Shown here: in pieces, positions 28,126 to 37,196 of the stretch
How the letters are laid out: each line of letters begins with the position of its first letter
Position numbering within the stretch: position 1 is the first letter of the stretch
From: Cohnella rhizoplanae
Lineage (GTDB): Bacteria; Bacillota; Bacilli; Paenibacillales; Paenibacillaceae
Assembly: GCF_948329515.1 (NCBI RefSeq)
Contig: NZ_CAOJCN010000016.1
Location: forward strand, 1 to 64,000
DNA length: 64,000 bases
Direction: 5' to 3'
Made by a program: the position numbers and the translations under genes
The notes under the pieces: model-generated
What the model was told of the DNA's origin: nothing
The model's input: only the letters and a program-made list of their open reading frames with translations
Databases searched by the model: none

Positions 28126-30021
28126 ATGGATCTTCGCATTCAAGCGCTCGGACTGAGCGAGACGCAGCTGTCGGCCGTCTCGGAGGTGGCCGGCGATCTG
28201 AACGTCCGTCTCGAAGAGGGCGGCCTGCCGGTTCGCTGGACGAAGGGAGGACGGAGCATCCGCATACGGTTCGATGGGCGGCAGGGGGCGATCGAGTACG
28301 GGCAGGATCACCAGTTCATACGCGCGCTCGGACGCTTCGCGGAGCTCGTCAAGCGCGGCGAGCCGTTCGAGATCGCAGAGACGCAGGCGTACGACAGCCT
28401 TGGGTTCATGGCGGATTGCTCCCGCAATGCCGTGCTGCACACGGAGGGCTGCAAAGCGCTGATCCGCAAGCTGGCGCTCATGGGCTACCAGGCGCTGCAG
28501 CTCTATACGGAGGATACGTACGAGCTGGCGGAGTACCCGTACTTCGGCTATATGCGCGGACGCTATTCGGGCGAGGAGCTGCGGGAGATCGACCGCTACG
28601 CCGGTCTGTTCGGCATCGAGCTGGTGCCCTGCATCCAGACGCTAGCCCATCTGGGCACTGCGCTCAAATGGCAGTCGCATGCGCATCTCGTGGACTGTCA
28701 GGATATTCTGCTGATCGACGAACCGCGGACGTACGAGCTGATCGACCGCATGTTCGCCTTCATGGCGGAGCACGTGGCGAGCCGCAGGATCAACATCGGC
28801 ATGGACGAAGCGCATATGATGGGACTCGGCAAGTATCTGGACAAGCACGGGTACCGGGACCGGTCCGAGCTCATGCTGAAGCACTTCGGCAAAGTAATGG
28901 AGATCGCGCGCCGGTACGGCTACCGGCCCATGATGTGGAGCGACATGTTCTTCCGGCTGGCGAGCGCTGGCGAATACTACGACGCGGACAGCCCGATCCG
29001 GGCGGACGTGGCGGAGATGATCCCGGACGACGTGACCCTCGTCTATTGGGACTATTACTCGGAGTCGCCGGAACGGTACGACGGCATGCTGCGCAAGCAC
29101 AAGCATCTCGGCGAGCGGATCGCGTTCGCGGGCGGCGCTTGGAAGTGGATGGGATTCGCCCCGAACAACCGGTTCAGCCGCCATGTCGGCCTTCTGGCGC
29201 ATGAGAGCTGCCGGAAGAACGGAATAAGGGAAGTGCTGATGACCGCGTGGGGGGACAACGGCGCCGAAGCATCCGTCTTTGCCGTGCTGCCCGTCCTGCA
29301 GCTGTGGGCGGAGTTGTGCTATGCGGGCCGGTCCGATGAGGACTACCTCCGCGTCCGCTTCAGGACCTGCGCGAACGGCGACTACGACGACTTCATGGAT
29401 ATGGACGCGGCCAACCTCGTGCCGGGCAACGATGCGCCGGGCGGCTGCTCGGTGAATCCGGCCAAGTACCTGCTGTATCAGGACATCCTGTGCGGCCTGT
29501 TCGACAAGCACGTGATCCCTTCGGCGTACGCCGAGCATTTCGGGCGCTGCGCAGCGCGCATGGCGCAGGCGGCGGGCCGCAATCCGGCTTGGCGCGCGCT
29601 GTTCGAGACGCAGGCCTCGCTGTGCCGCCTGTTGGAGCTCAAGTGCGAGGCGGGTCTGCGCATCCGGGACGCCTACCGGCGCGGAGACCGGGCGACGCTC
29701 GCGCGGTTCGCCGGGGAGACGCTGCCCGAGCTGGCGGATAGAGCCGGCCGGTTCATCGACGCCTATCGCGAGCAATGGGACCGGGAGAACCGAATCTTCG
29801 GTTTGGATGTATTCGACCTGCGCATGGGCGGACTCCTGCAGCGCATCCGAACGGCCGCGCGTCGGCTGGGGGGGTACGCCTCTGGCGAGCTGGCGCGATT
29901 GGAGGAGCTGGAGCAGGAGATCTTGCCGTTCGACGGCATGGCGGACGAGAGGGAGCCGAGACCGACCAGCGCCAATCTGTGGCATACGATCGCGACCCCT
30001 TCCGTCATTGCGGGGGTGTGA
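28126..30021 (+). CDS. GH20-type beta-N-acetylhexosaminidase
   Basis: A 631-residue enzyme with an N-terminal small alpha/beta domain (~1-90) and a TIM barrel starting at SLGFMADCSRNAV. The family catalytic pair is Asp227-Glu228 in NIGMDEAHMMGLG. GH20 enzymes remove terminal GlcNAc or GalNAc by substrate-assisted catalysis. No signal peptide is seen, so it acts in the cytoplasm. The C-terminal ~180 residues are helical. GGGAGGG precedes the ATG. It closes the cluster with the LplB-type transporter. Confidence 0.85.
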   Translation: MDLRIQALGLSETQLSAVSEVAGDLNVRLEEGGLPVRWTKGGRSIRIRFDGRQGAIEYGQDHQFIRALGRFAELVKRGEPFEIAETQAYDSLGFMADCSRNAVLHTEGCKALIRKLALMGYQALQLYTEDTYELAEYPYFGYMRGRYSGEELREIDRYAGLFGIELVPCIQTLAHLGTALKWQSHAHLVDCQDILLIDEPRTYELIDRMFAFMAEHVASRRINIGMDEAHMMGLGKYLDKHGYRDRSELMLKHFGKVMEIARRYGYRPMMWSDMFFRLASAGEYYDADSPIRADVAEMIPDDVTLVYWDYYSESPERYDGMLRKHKHLGERIAFAGGAWKWMGFAPNNRFSRHVGLLAHESCRKNGIREVLMTAWGDNGAEASVFAVLPVLQLWAELCYAGRSDEDYLRVRFRTCANGDYDDFMDMDAANLVPGNDAPGGCSVNPAKYLLYQDILCGLFDKHVIPSAYAEHFGRCAARMAQAAGRNPAWRALFETQASLCRLLELKCEAGLRIRDAYRRGDRATLARFAGETLPELADRAGRFIDAYREQWDRENRIFGLDVFDLRMGGLLQRIRTAARRLGGYASGELARLEELEQEILPFDGMADEREPRPTSANLWHTIATPSVIAGV

Positions 30022-30083
30022 TGGGGGGTTAACGGGCGACAGCGCAGTTTCGGGGAGGCCTCTGAGAAAGCCGGTTTGAAGCG

Positions 30084-30125
30084 AAAGGTACAGTCCCATT
30101 GGCAGCAGGGGCTGTACCTTTTTTT
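30084..30125 (+). terminator. Intrinsic terminator after the GH20 gene
   Basis: AGGTACAGTCCC (30086-30097) pairs with GGGGCTGTACCT (30108-30119) with one wobble, followed by a run of T. Confidence 0.92.
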
Positions 30126-30138
30126 GCTCGTTAGCCGT

Positions 30139-30326
30139 GTAAGCGCAAATTGTGCTGCTACAGCCTCCGCAGCGCCCCTCGCCAGGCGCGTAAGCGCAAA
30201 TTGTGCCGCTACAGCCTTCGCAACGACGCTCATCAGCCGTGTAAGCGCAAATTGTGCTGCTACAGTCTCCGCAGCGACGCTCGCCAGGCGCGTAAGCGCA
30301 AATTGTACTGCTACAGCCTCCGCAGC
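30139..30326. repeat. 51-bp tandem array between convergent genes
   Basis: Four units start at 30139, 30190, 30241 and 30292, an exact 51-bp period. Each begins GTAAGCGCAAATTGT and continues ACTGCTACAG or GCTGCTACAG, and contains the imperfect palindrome AGCGCAAATTGTGCT. The last, shortened unit stops at 30326, one base before the stop codon of the FGE gene. The small open frames through it (17 residues per unit) are by-products of the period. With the terminator it fills the ~305-bp gap. Confidence 0.92.
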
Positions 30327-31298
30327 TCAGTGCGATTGCGCGACCCGGAACCCGCAGTTGCCGCCGGAGCTGTCGGGCGTATTGGAACTCCGTGCGGCGA
30401 CCCGGTAACGGTTGCAGTACGACCGGTGGCAGAGATACGACCCGCCACGAATCGAACGCTTGCCCGTAGGGTGGTCGAATCTCGGGTTCGCCTGGGCCGT
30501 GACGGCGTGATAGGCGGGCGTGAACCAGTCCGCGCACCATTCCCATACGTTGCCGGCCATATTGTATAGGCCGTAGCCGTTGGGCTCGTACGCATGGACG
30601 GGCGCGGTGCCCGCATACCCGTCGCTCTCGCTGTTTTTCACCGGAAACTTCCCCTGCCAGATGTTGCAGCGGTGCCGGTCGCCCTCCTTGAGCAGGTCCC
30701 CCCACGGATAGGTCTTGCGGGCAAGGCCGCCTCTGGCCGCGTATTCCCACTCCGCTTCGGTCGGGAGTCGCTGGCCGGACCAGCGGCAGTAAGCATCCGC
30801 ATCGTGCCAGGATACGTGGATGACCGGATGATCCATCCGGTCGCCGATGCCTGTGCCGGGTCCTTCCGGCATCGACCAGCTCGCGCCGTTCACGACATGC
30901 CACCATGGGGTCGATTGAGGCACGTCGGTCACGGACGGTCGGATGTCGTCCGGCACAAATAGGTGAAACACGTAGGACCAGCCGAACCGCTCCGCCTCCG
31001 TGACGTACCCGGTATCGTCGACGAACGCCTTGAACTGGGCGTTGGTGACCGCATAGGCGGAGATGCGGAAGCCGTCGACGCGCACGATGCGAGGCGGGCC
31101 TTCGCCATCGGCGGGAAAGCCGTCGGCCGCGTCCGTGCCCATAACGAATTCTCCGCCGGGGATAAGCATCATATCCGGCTCGAGCTCCGGCCGCGCAGAG
31201 GCGCGTACGGTGACGGCCTCCGCCGGCGTCCCTAAGGAGGCTGCGGATTCGAGAGACGTTCTTCGTGCTGCGCAACAAGCGCTTGCGGAATGTTCCAA
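30327..31298 (-). CDS. Formylglycine-generating enzyme (sulfatase activator)
   Basis: A 323-residue FGE/SUMF1-family protein. MMLIPGGEFVMGTD opens the domain near residue 43. WEWCADWFTPAYH and the active-site segment SYLCHRSYCNRYRVAARSSN near 285 keep both catalytic cysteines (C-x4-C), as in true oxygen-dependent FGE. GNCGFRVA ends the domain. It oxidises the Cys of the C-x-P-S-R motif in sulfatases; the protein at 14334 has this motif. The TTG start follows AAGGAG. It is cytoplasmic. Confidence 0.93.
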   Translation of the reverse strand: MEHSASACCAARRTSLESAASLGTPAEAVTVRASARPELEPDMMLIPGGEFVMGTDAADGFPADGEGPPRIVRVDGFRISAYAVTNAQFKAFVDDTGYVTEAERFGWSYVFHLFVPDDIRPSVTDVPQSTPWWHVVNGASWSMPEGPGTGIGDRMDHPVIHVSWHDADAYCRWSGQRLPTEAEWEYAARGGLARKTYPWGDLLKEGDRHRCNIWQGKFPVKNSESDGYAGTAPVHAYEPNGYGLYNMAGNVWEWCADWFTPAYHAVTAQANPRFDHPTGKRSIRGGSYLCHRSYCNRYRVAARSSNTPDSSGGNCGFRVAQSH

Positions 31299-31355
31299 GG
31301 GGACGGCTCCTTCCTATTACGAGAGAGATATAGCTGGCGACCGGAGGCCGGCCGG

Positions 31356-31898
31356 CTAGCCGTAGAGCGCGATGCCGACCAGACCGGATAGAATGATCAC
31401 GACGAACGGATGCTTGTGCAGATAGACGAGCGCGAACAGGGAGCCGGCGAAAATCGCGAGCTGGCACCCTGTCCGCCAGTCGGGCGCAACCGTCACCATG
31501 CCGGCATGCTGCGCGAACGAAACGGCCGCGTAGACGATCATGCCGACGACGACCGCCCGCAGCCCGTAAAAGGAAGCGGTCAGCCACCGGTTGTCCCGGT
31601 AGCGGAAAAATAGCTTGCCGGCCGCTAGGATCAGGACGAACGAAGGCAGCACGACCGCGGCGGCGGCCGAGGCGGCGCCCAGCCAGCCGGCTTCGCGATA
31701 GCCGACGGCGACCGCGATGTTGGTCGCGATCGGCCCCGGGGACATGCCGGCGACCGCGACGATGTCGGCGAGCTGGCCTGGCTCCATCCAGCCGCGGCGG
31801 TTCAGCACTTCCTCCTGAATCAACGGGATCATCGCGTAGCCGCCGCCGAAGGAGACGAGGCCGACGAGAAAAAACATGGCGAATAAGCTCATCAGCAT
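31356..31898 (-). CDS. Chromate transporter, half-size CHR protein (second gene)
   Basis: A 180-residue membrane protein with the CHR motif FGGGYAMIPLIQEEVL and GMSPGPIATNIAVAVGY. Half-size CHR proteins work as pairs; this one follows its partner by 23 bp. They export chromate or related oxyanions such as sulfate analogues. GAGGTTG precedes the ATG. Confidence 0.9.
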   Translation of the reverse strand: MLMSLFAMFFLVGLVSFGGGYAMIPLIQEEVLNRRGWMEPGQLADIVAVAGMSPGPIATNIAVAVGYREAGWLGAASAAAAVVLPSFVLILAAGKLFFRYRDNRWLTASFYGLRAVVVGMIVYAAVSFAQHAGMVTVAPDWRTGCQLAIFAGSLFALVYLHKHPFVVIILSGLVGIALYG

Positions 31899-31921
31899 GT
31901 CCGCAACCTCATTTGCTCAGA

Positions 31922-32521
31922 TTATATCATGTAATCGAAAACGGGTTCTTTTTCCTTGATCTCCGTGCTCTTGCCTGCGAGGGCGCGGAGCTGCACCAGA
32001 GCGATGCCCGCCGCGGCGCCCAGCGCGACGATCCATAGCGGGTGGAGGCCGGTGAACAGCAAAAGCGCGGCGGCCGCGGCGAGCGCGCCCGAAGCGAAAT
32101 CCGCGATCGAAGAGCGGGCGACCTTGATCGCCGCAAACGCGATCAGCGCCGCGACCGTCGCCCGGATCGCGGTGAAGGCGGCCTCGATCTTCGGATTGTC
32201 TCTGAGTTGGACGTAAAAAATCGACAATACGATCATGAGCGCGAAGGTCGGCAGGCAGATGCCGAGCAGCGCGGCGATCGCGCCGGGCACGCCGGCGATC
32301 CTGTAGCCGATGAAGGCGGCCGAATTGACGGCGACGGCTCCCGGCACGGTTCCCGAGACCGCGAATATATCGGCGATCTCTTCTCCGCGCAGCCACCGTT
32401 TTTTCTCGACGACTTCCCGTTCGATCGCCGGGATCAGCGCATAGCCGCCGCCGAACGTAAAGGGGCCCATTTTGAGAAACGCGAGGAAAAGCGAGAGGGG
32501 GAGCTTTCGTTTTTCAGTCAT
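31922..32521 (-). CDS. Chromate transporter, half-size CHR protein (first gene)
   Basis: A 199-residue membrane protein with FTFGGGYALIPAIEREVV and SGTVPGAVAVNSAAFIGY, the same fold as its partner downstream. AGGAGG at 32529-32534 fixes ATG 32521; TTG 32542 in frame would put this site inside the gene. It is divergent from the ROK regulator across ~225 bp. That gap holds an ATTCC/GGAAT palindrome at 32558-32572 and nothing else I can name. Confidence 0.9.
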   Translation of the reverse strand: MTEKRKLPLSLFLAFLKMGPFTFGGGYALIPAIEREVVEKKRWLRGEEIADIFAVSGTVPGAVAVNSAAFIGYRIAGVPGAIAALLGICLPTFALMIVLSIFYVQLRDNPKIEAAFTAIRATVAALIAFAAIKVARSSIADFASGALAAAAALLLFTGLHPLWIVALGAAAGIALVQLRALAGKSTEIKEKEPVFDYMI

Positions 32522-32745
32522 GTCGATGCCTCCTGTCTTCAACAGTATAGCATCTTAATTCCAAAATGGAATAAAGTAATGGATAAATGGGTTATAACTT
32601 CTTCTTATGGACTATATAACGTCTAACTTAATTTCAAATTGGCATTAAACCGAGCGGAGGACCGCGGTATAGCCCGCCTGAGAGCGATTCGATATAATAA
32701 GAGAATTGATGAAGCCGAACCAACCAGCGAGGATGTGCCCTGTTC

Positions 32746-33939
32746 ATGAATCCTGACGGCAGACTGCCCACGTCCAAGGAATTGATCTATCGCCATATCG
32801 CCGAGCAGGGCGTCGCCTCCAAGGCCGAACTGCTGGACCGCTTCCGCATCCCGAGCAGCACGCTTACCCGCACGCTCGAGGAGATGACCGCGGACGGACT
32901 GATCCAGGCTTCGGGGCTAGGTCCTTCCAGCGGCGGACGCAGGCCGATTCTGTACGAGACGAATCCCGCATACGGCTACTTTTTCGGGCTGGAGATCTCC
33001 CGGTTCCATTCCTCGCTCGGTTTTTTCGACGTCCGCATGAACCCGATGTCGTTCACCCGCTGGCGCATGGACGAGGCGATGACGCCGGACAAGCTGATCG
33101 CGCACGTCGCGCAGACGGTCAAGGCCATTCTGTACGACCACAAGATCGAGCCCGGCCAGGTCAGGGGCATCGGCATCGGCGCCGTCGGCCCGCTGGACCG
33201 CGAGCGAGGTGCCGTCCTTCGGCCGCTATACTTTGCGGCGCCCGGCTGGCAGGATGTTCCGATCTGTCGCATGGCCGAGGAGGCGACCGGCTTCGCAGCT
33301 CGGCTGGAGAACGGCGCGAACGCGGCGCTCATGGGCGAGCGCTGGGCGCTCCGGGAATCTCAACCGCAGCATATGCTGTACGTGCATGCCGGAGTCGGGC
33401 TGCGGTCCGCCCTGATGTCGAACGGAGCCGTCGTCCACGGCTCGATCGATATGGAGGGGGCCGTGGGACAGATGATCGTCCAGGCGGACGGCCCGCGGCT
33501 GCAGGAGGGAGGCAACTTCGGCGCCCTGGAGGCATACGCCTCCATACAGGCGCTGGAGAAGCAGGCGCGGTCGCTCGCCAAGCTGGGCGGGGGCTGGGCG
33601 GAGCGGCTGCGGCTGGCGCCGGAGCAAATCCGCTACGAAGACCTGCTGCAGGCGCTGCGTCAGGGCTATCCGCCGGCGGTCGAGCTATTCGACCGGGCTG
33701 CCGCTTATCTGGGCATCGGACTTGCGAACATGATCAATCTGTTCCATCCGGAGACCGTCATCCTGGGCGGTTCATTGATCTACGCGGATGAGCGCTTTTA
33801 CCGGACCGCGATCGATGCCGCGCGCCAGAACGTTTATTACTATCCTGCGTATCAGCCGGTCTTCACCAAAGGCGAGCTGCGCGAGGACGCCGTCGCCACG
33901 GGCGCCGCGCTGATGATGTGGAGGAGCATGGAGATTTAA
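32746..33939 (+). CDS. ROK-family transcriptional regulator
   Basis: A 397-residue protein. An N-terminal winged helix (LIYRHIAEQGVASKAELLDRF) is followed by a ROK sugar-kinase-like fold, with GIGIGAVGPLD near 144 and ENGANAALMGERW near 186. The ROK zinc motif (CxCGxxGCxE) is replaced by LQEGGNFGALEAYAS near 252, with all cysteines lost. It is probably a sugar-responsive repressor; kinase activity is not expected. Targets are unknown; the divergent chromate genes are adjacent. Confidence 0.9.
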   Translation: MNPDGRLPTSKELIYRHIAEQGVASKAELLDRFRIPSSTLTRTLEEMTADGLIQASGLGPSSGGRRPILYETNPAYGYFFGLEISRFHSSLGFFDVRMNPMSFTRWRMDEAMTPDKLIAHVAQTVKAILYDHKIEPGQVRGIGIGAVGPLDRERGAVLRPLYFAAPGWQDVPICRMAEEATGFAARLENGANAALMGERWALRESQPQHMLYVHAGVGLRSALMSNGAVVHGSIDMEGAVGQMIVQADGPRLQEGGNFGALEAYASIQALEKQARSLAKLGGGWAERLRLAPEQIRYEDLLQALRQGYPPAVELFDRAAAYLGIGLANMINLFHPETVILGGSLIYADERFYRTAIDAARQNVYYYPAYQPVFTKGELREDAVATGAALMMWRSMEI

Positions 33940-33977
33940 GACGGCTGCGACCGGTAGGAGCGAGAAACGACGAAAAG

Positions 33978-34025
33978 ACCGCGATAGACGAACGGGGTTA
34001 TGCCCCGGGCGTCGTCGCGGTTTTT
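33978..34025 (+). terminator. Intrinsic terminator after the ROK gene
   Basis: ACCGCGA (33978-33984) pairs with TCGCGGT (34015-34021) around an inner CGGGG/CCCCG stem, followed by five T. A-runs on the other side may let it also serve the convergent gene. Confidence 0.85.
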
Positions 34026-34071
34026 ACTTTTACTCATATTGGCCGGCATCTCTTAACCCAAGCGCTCGCCG

Positions 34072-35241
34072 TCAGCGGCGAAGTGATCCGAAAAACGTCC
34101 GCAGGTCGCCCGTCAGCGCCGCCGGTTGATCGTAAGCCGCGAAGTGCGTGCCCCGCTCGAACTCGGACCAGTGAACGATGTTCGTGTTGTCCCGCTCGGC
34201 GAATCTGCGGATCGACTTGAAGTCGTCGCCGAATACGGCGAGTCCGGTCGGCACGCCGTTCGGTCCTTGCGCCGGCGCCTCGGCATCGTGCGCATTCTCG
34301 TAGTACAGCCGCGTGGAGGATTCCGCCGTGTTCGTCAGCCAGTAGATGGACGCATTGGTCAACAGCGCATCGCGGCCGATGGCGTCGACGTGGTCGCCGA
34401 AGCCGTTGAACATCTCCGCGATCCAGCTCAGCTGGCCAGCCGGCGAATCGGTCAGCCCGTAGGAGAGCGTCTGCGGACGGGTGGACTGGATGGCGTTGAA
34501 CCCGGCCCGCTCGTGGAAGTTCGCCAGGAACTGGAGCCTGCGGCCGTCCTCCTCGGAGAGATCCGCCATCTCGGCGGGATCGCCGGACGGGAACGAGAAC
34601 AGCTGGAGGACATGCAGTCCGATGAGTCCTTCGGACCGCCGCAGGCCCATCTCGCGGGAGACGAGCGCCCCGCAGTCGCTGCCGTGAACGCCGTATAGCT
34701 CATAGCCCAGGCGCCGCATCAGCTCCGGCCAGGCCCTGGCGATCCGGGCGATGCTCCATCCGGCATCCAGCGCCGGCCCGGAGAATCCGAAGCCCGGCAC
34801 GGAGGGAATGACGAGGTGGAAGGCGTCCGCAGGATCGCCGCCATGGCTGCGCGGGTCGCTGAGCGGTCCGATGACGTCCAGGAACTCGGCGATCGAGCTG
34901 GGCCACGCATGGGTTAGCAGCAGCGGGAGCGCGTCCGGTTCGGGCGAGCGGACGTGAAGGAAGTGAATGTGCGCGCCGTCGATCTCCGTCGTGAATTGCG
35001 GGTAGGCGTTGATCCGCGCTTCGTGCTCGCGCCAGTCGTAGCCGTGCTGCCAATAGTCGGCCAGCGCTTTGACGTAATCGAGCGAGACGCCGTATTTCCA
35101 TTCCGCCCCGTTCAGGGCGTTCGGCCAACGGGTGCGGGACAAGCGGTAGGCGAGATCGTCCAGGTCGGCTTGCGGGATTTCCACGCGGAATGGGCGGATG
35201 GCTGCTTCGTTTGCGTATGCGGCTTCTTTCGTTTCGTACAT
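34072..35241 (-). CDS. Epoxide hydrolase (EHN domain plus alpha/beta hydrolase)
   Basis: A 389-residue protein. The N-terminal EHN domain ([25 protein letters not shown]) is followed by an alpha/beta hydrolase with oxyanion segment THAWPSS near 107, the nucleophile Asp in [13 protein letters not shown] near 175, and catalytic His in [11 protein letters not shown] near the end. Most relatives have GGDWG; here it reads GSDCG. GAGGAGG eight bases before fixes ATG 35241. It hydrates epoxides to diols. No pathway link to neighbours is seen. Confidence 0.9.
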   Translation of the reverse strand: MYETKEAAYANEAAIRPFRVEIPQADLDDLAYRLSRTRWPNALNGAEWKYGVSLDYVKALADYWQHGYDWREHEARINAYPQFTTEIDGAHIHFLHVRSPEPDALPLLLTHAWPSSIAEFLDVIGPLSDPRSHGGDPADAFHLVIPSVPGFGFSGPALDAGWSIARIARAWPELMRRLGYELYGVHGSDCGALVSREMGLRRSEGLIGLHVLQLFSFPSGDPAEMADLSEEDGRRLQFLANFHERAGFNAIQSTRPQTLSYGLTDSPAGQLSWIAEMFNGFGDHVDAIGRDALLTNASIYWLTNTAESSTRLYYENAHDAEAPAQGPNGVPTGLAVFGDDFKSIRRFAERDNTNIVHWSEFERGTHFAAYDQPAALTGDLRTFFGSLRR

Positions 35242-35404
35242 TTTGGTTGTCCTCCTCGTTATCTTCCGTTGTTCGATCAACCTTACATCCTTATGATAGT
35301 ACAGGGTTTCTGACAACAGTCTGTCAGGAAGAGGGGGCCGGTCGCGGTAAAATTAAAAAAAGGCCGCGCTCGCCGGAAATTCCGGTAAGCGGGCCTGCCT
35401 GCCA

Positions 35405-35968
35405 TCATGAAGGGTAATGGATGAGCGTAATATAAGAAGTGACTTGATCCGTATTGTTCCGGTACGCATGCGGTTGATCCGCCGGGAAGCGCACGGCGTT
35501 GCCCGCCCCGATCGCGTAAGTCTCGCCGTCGACCTCCACCTCCAGCGAGCCGCCCGTCACGACGATATATTCCTCGACGTCTTCGTTGTGCGGCTCCGAC
35601 TCGTGGCTGCATCCCGGGTCCATGCGGACCGCATAGATCTCGAAGCCTTTGCGCTGATCGTAAGGAAACATCGGGAACGCGCGGTAAGCCCCGTCCTCCT
35701 CTTCGAACGCTTCGAGCCGTTCCGTTTCGACGACCGTTACTTCCGTTTTGCTCTCCTCGATTAACGAGGTAAACGAAATTTTTAATCCGTTCACGATTTT
35801 CCAGAGCACGGAGATCGTCGGATTGGAATCTCCCCGCTCGATCTGGCCGATCATCGCTTTGCTCACGCCCGTCAGCTCGGCCGTCTGATCCAGGCTGAGA
35901 CCGCGCGATTTGCGCACGGCTTGCAGGTTTTTTCCGACCTTTTTGTGAATCGCGTCCATCGCAGCCAC
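35405..35968 (-). CDS. XRE-family regulator with C-terminal cupin
   Basis: A 187-residue regulator. HTH residues ~12-65 (LSLDQTAELTGVSKAMIGQIERG) are followed by a cupin sensor at ~105-187 (HNEDVEEYIVVTGGSLEVEVDGE). ATG 35959 is an alternative to GTG 35968. It is divergent from tdh-kbl, and a 16-bp inverted repeat at 36036-36071 lies between. It probably controls threonine breakdown, possibly by sensing an amino acid or derivative. Confidence 0.9.
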   Translation of the reverse strand: MAAMDAIHKKVGKNLQAVRKSRGLSLDQTAELTGVSKAMIGQIERGDSNPTISVLWKIVNGLKISFTSLIEESKTEVTVVETERLEAFEEEDGAYRAFPMFPYDQRKGFEIYAVRMDPGCSHESEPHNEDVEEYIVVTGGSLEVEVDGETYAIGAGNAVRFPADQPHAYRNNTDQVTSYITLIHYPS

Positions 35969-36035
35969 CCGTATCCCGTTATTTTCTTTCCATTATACCG
36001 GACGGCGGCAGAATATAAACCTTCAATAATGAATT

Positions 36036-36071
36036 GTACAATATATAATACGAATGTATAATATATTGTAC
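36036..36071. promoter_or_regulatory. Long palindromic operator overlapping the tdh promoter
   Basis: GTACAATATATAATAC (36036-36051) and GTATAATATATTGTAC (36056-36071) are inverted repeats with one mismatch pair and a GAAT centre. They overlap TTGTAC (36035-36040) and TATAAT (36057-36062), a 16-bp-spaced promoter for tdh. This is a likely site for the divergent XRE-cupin protein. Confidence 0.65.
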
Positions 36072-36102
36072 GAAGCGAGTTTGATTCTGAGTGAGGGTGT
36101 GG

Positions 36103-37194
36103 ATGAGAATGCGGGAACGTACCATGCTCGGGCTGGTTAAAGCGAACCGGGGGCCGGGCGCGGCGTTGATGGAAGTGCCGGTACCGGTCCCCGGTCCGGA
36201 CGAAGTACTGGTCAAGGTGAAAGCGTCTTCGATCTGCGGCACGGATCTGCATATTTACAATTGGGACGCCTGGGCGGAGGGCGCCGTCGTCACGCCGAAC
36301 GTGTTCGGACACGAGTTCGCAGGCGTCGTCGAAGCCGTCGGCGAACGGGTGACGAGCGTCAAGGCCGGCGACCGCGTATCCGGCGAAGGTCATATCGTAT
36401 GCGGCAACTGCAAGGCCTGCCGCACGGGCAACGCGCATGTCTGCGCCCGCACGCGCAGCTTCGGCATCTCCGCGCCGGGCTGCTTCGCCGAGTATGCCAT
36501 ACTGCCGGCGAGCAACGTCATTCACAACCGGCCGGAGATGCCGTTCGAGCTGGCCTGCCTGCAGGACCCGCTCGGCAACGCCGTGCAGACGGTCCTCGCC
36601 GGCGACATCGTCGGCAGGTCCGTCGCCGTGATCGGCACGGGCGCCATCGGACTGATGGCGATCGCCGTAGCGAGGGCTTGCGGCGCAGGCAAGATCATCG
36701 CCGTCGACGTACGCGCCAACCGGCTGGAGATGGCGGGGCGGATGGGTGCGGATGCGCTCGTGAACAGCGCGGAGCAGCCGTTGGCCGAAGCGATCCGCGC
36801 GCTCACGGACGGAGAAGGCGCCGAGGTCGTGCTCGAGATGTCCGGCCATCCGGCGGCCATCCGCAGCGGATTCGAGGCGGCGGCGAGCGCGGGCCGCGTC
36901 TCGCTGCTCGGCATCCCGACGGACGACGTTCCGTTGAACCTGGCCCGCCATCTTATTTTCAAGGGAATCAGCGTCCAGGGCATCACCGGCCGCCGCATGT
37001 ACGAGACCTGGTACCAGATGAAGGGACTGCTCGATACCGGCGCGCTGCGGCTGGACGGACTCGTCACGCATACGTTCACGCTGGACCGCTACGAGGAAGC
37101 CTTCGAGCTGGTGAAGTCCGGCAACTGCGGCAAGGTCGTGTTCCTCCACGAACAACGCGAAGACATCAGACCATATGAAGGAGTCGGGAACTAG
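36103..37194 (+). CDS. tdh: L-threonine 3-dehydrogenase
   Basis: A zinc-dependent medium-chain dehydrogenase of ~363 residues. Catalytic zinc site SSICGTDLH and GHEFAG; structural zinc Cys4 in CGNCKACRTGNAHVC; Rossmann motif VIGTGAIGLMA. It oxidises L-threonine to 2-amino-3-ketobutyrate with NAD+. The kbl gene two bases downstream makes this assignment strong. ATG 36103 has GAGGG five bases upstream; ATG 36124 (MLGLVKANRG) is also possible. Confidence 0.95.
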   Translation: MRMRERTMLGLVKANRGPGAALMEVPVPVPGPDEVLVKVKASSICGTDLHIYNWDAWAEGAVVTPNVFGHEFAGVVEAVGERVTSVKAGDRVSGEGHIVCGNCKACRTGNAHVCARTRSFGISAPGCFAEYAILPASNVIHNRPEMPFELACLQDPLGNAVQTVLAGDIVGRSVAVIGTGAIGLMAIAVARACGAGKIIAVDVRANRLEMAGRMGADALVNSAEQPLAEAIRALTDGEGAEVVLEMSGHPAAIRSGFEAAASAGRVSLLGIPTDDVPLNLARHLIFKGISVQGITGRRMYETWYQMKGLLDTGALRLDGLVTHTFTLDRYEEAFELVKSGNCGKVVFLHEQREDIRPYEGVGN

Positions 37195-37196
37195 AG

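Noticed and set aside
30139-30326. CRISPR-like array
   Set aside because: Units are directly abutting, have no unique spacers, and no cas genes are nearby.
28642-31587. 981-residue minus-strand frame
   Set aside because: It is the antisense shadow of the GH20 gene joined to the FGE gene's alternate frame; the protein has no family features.
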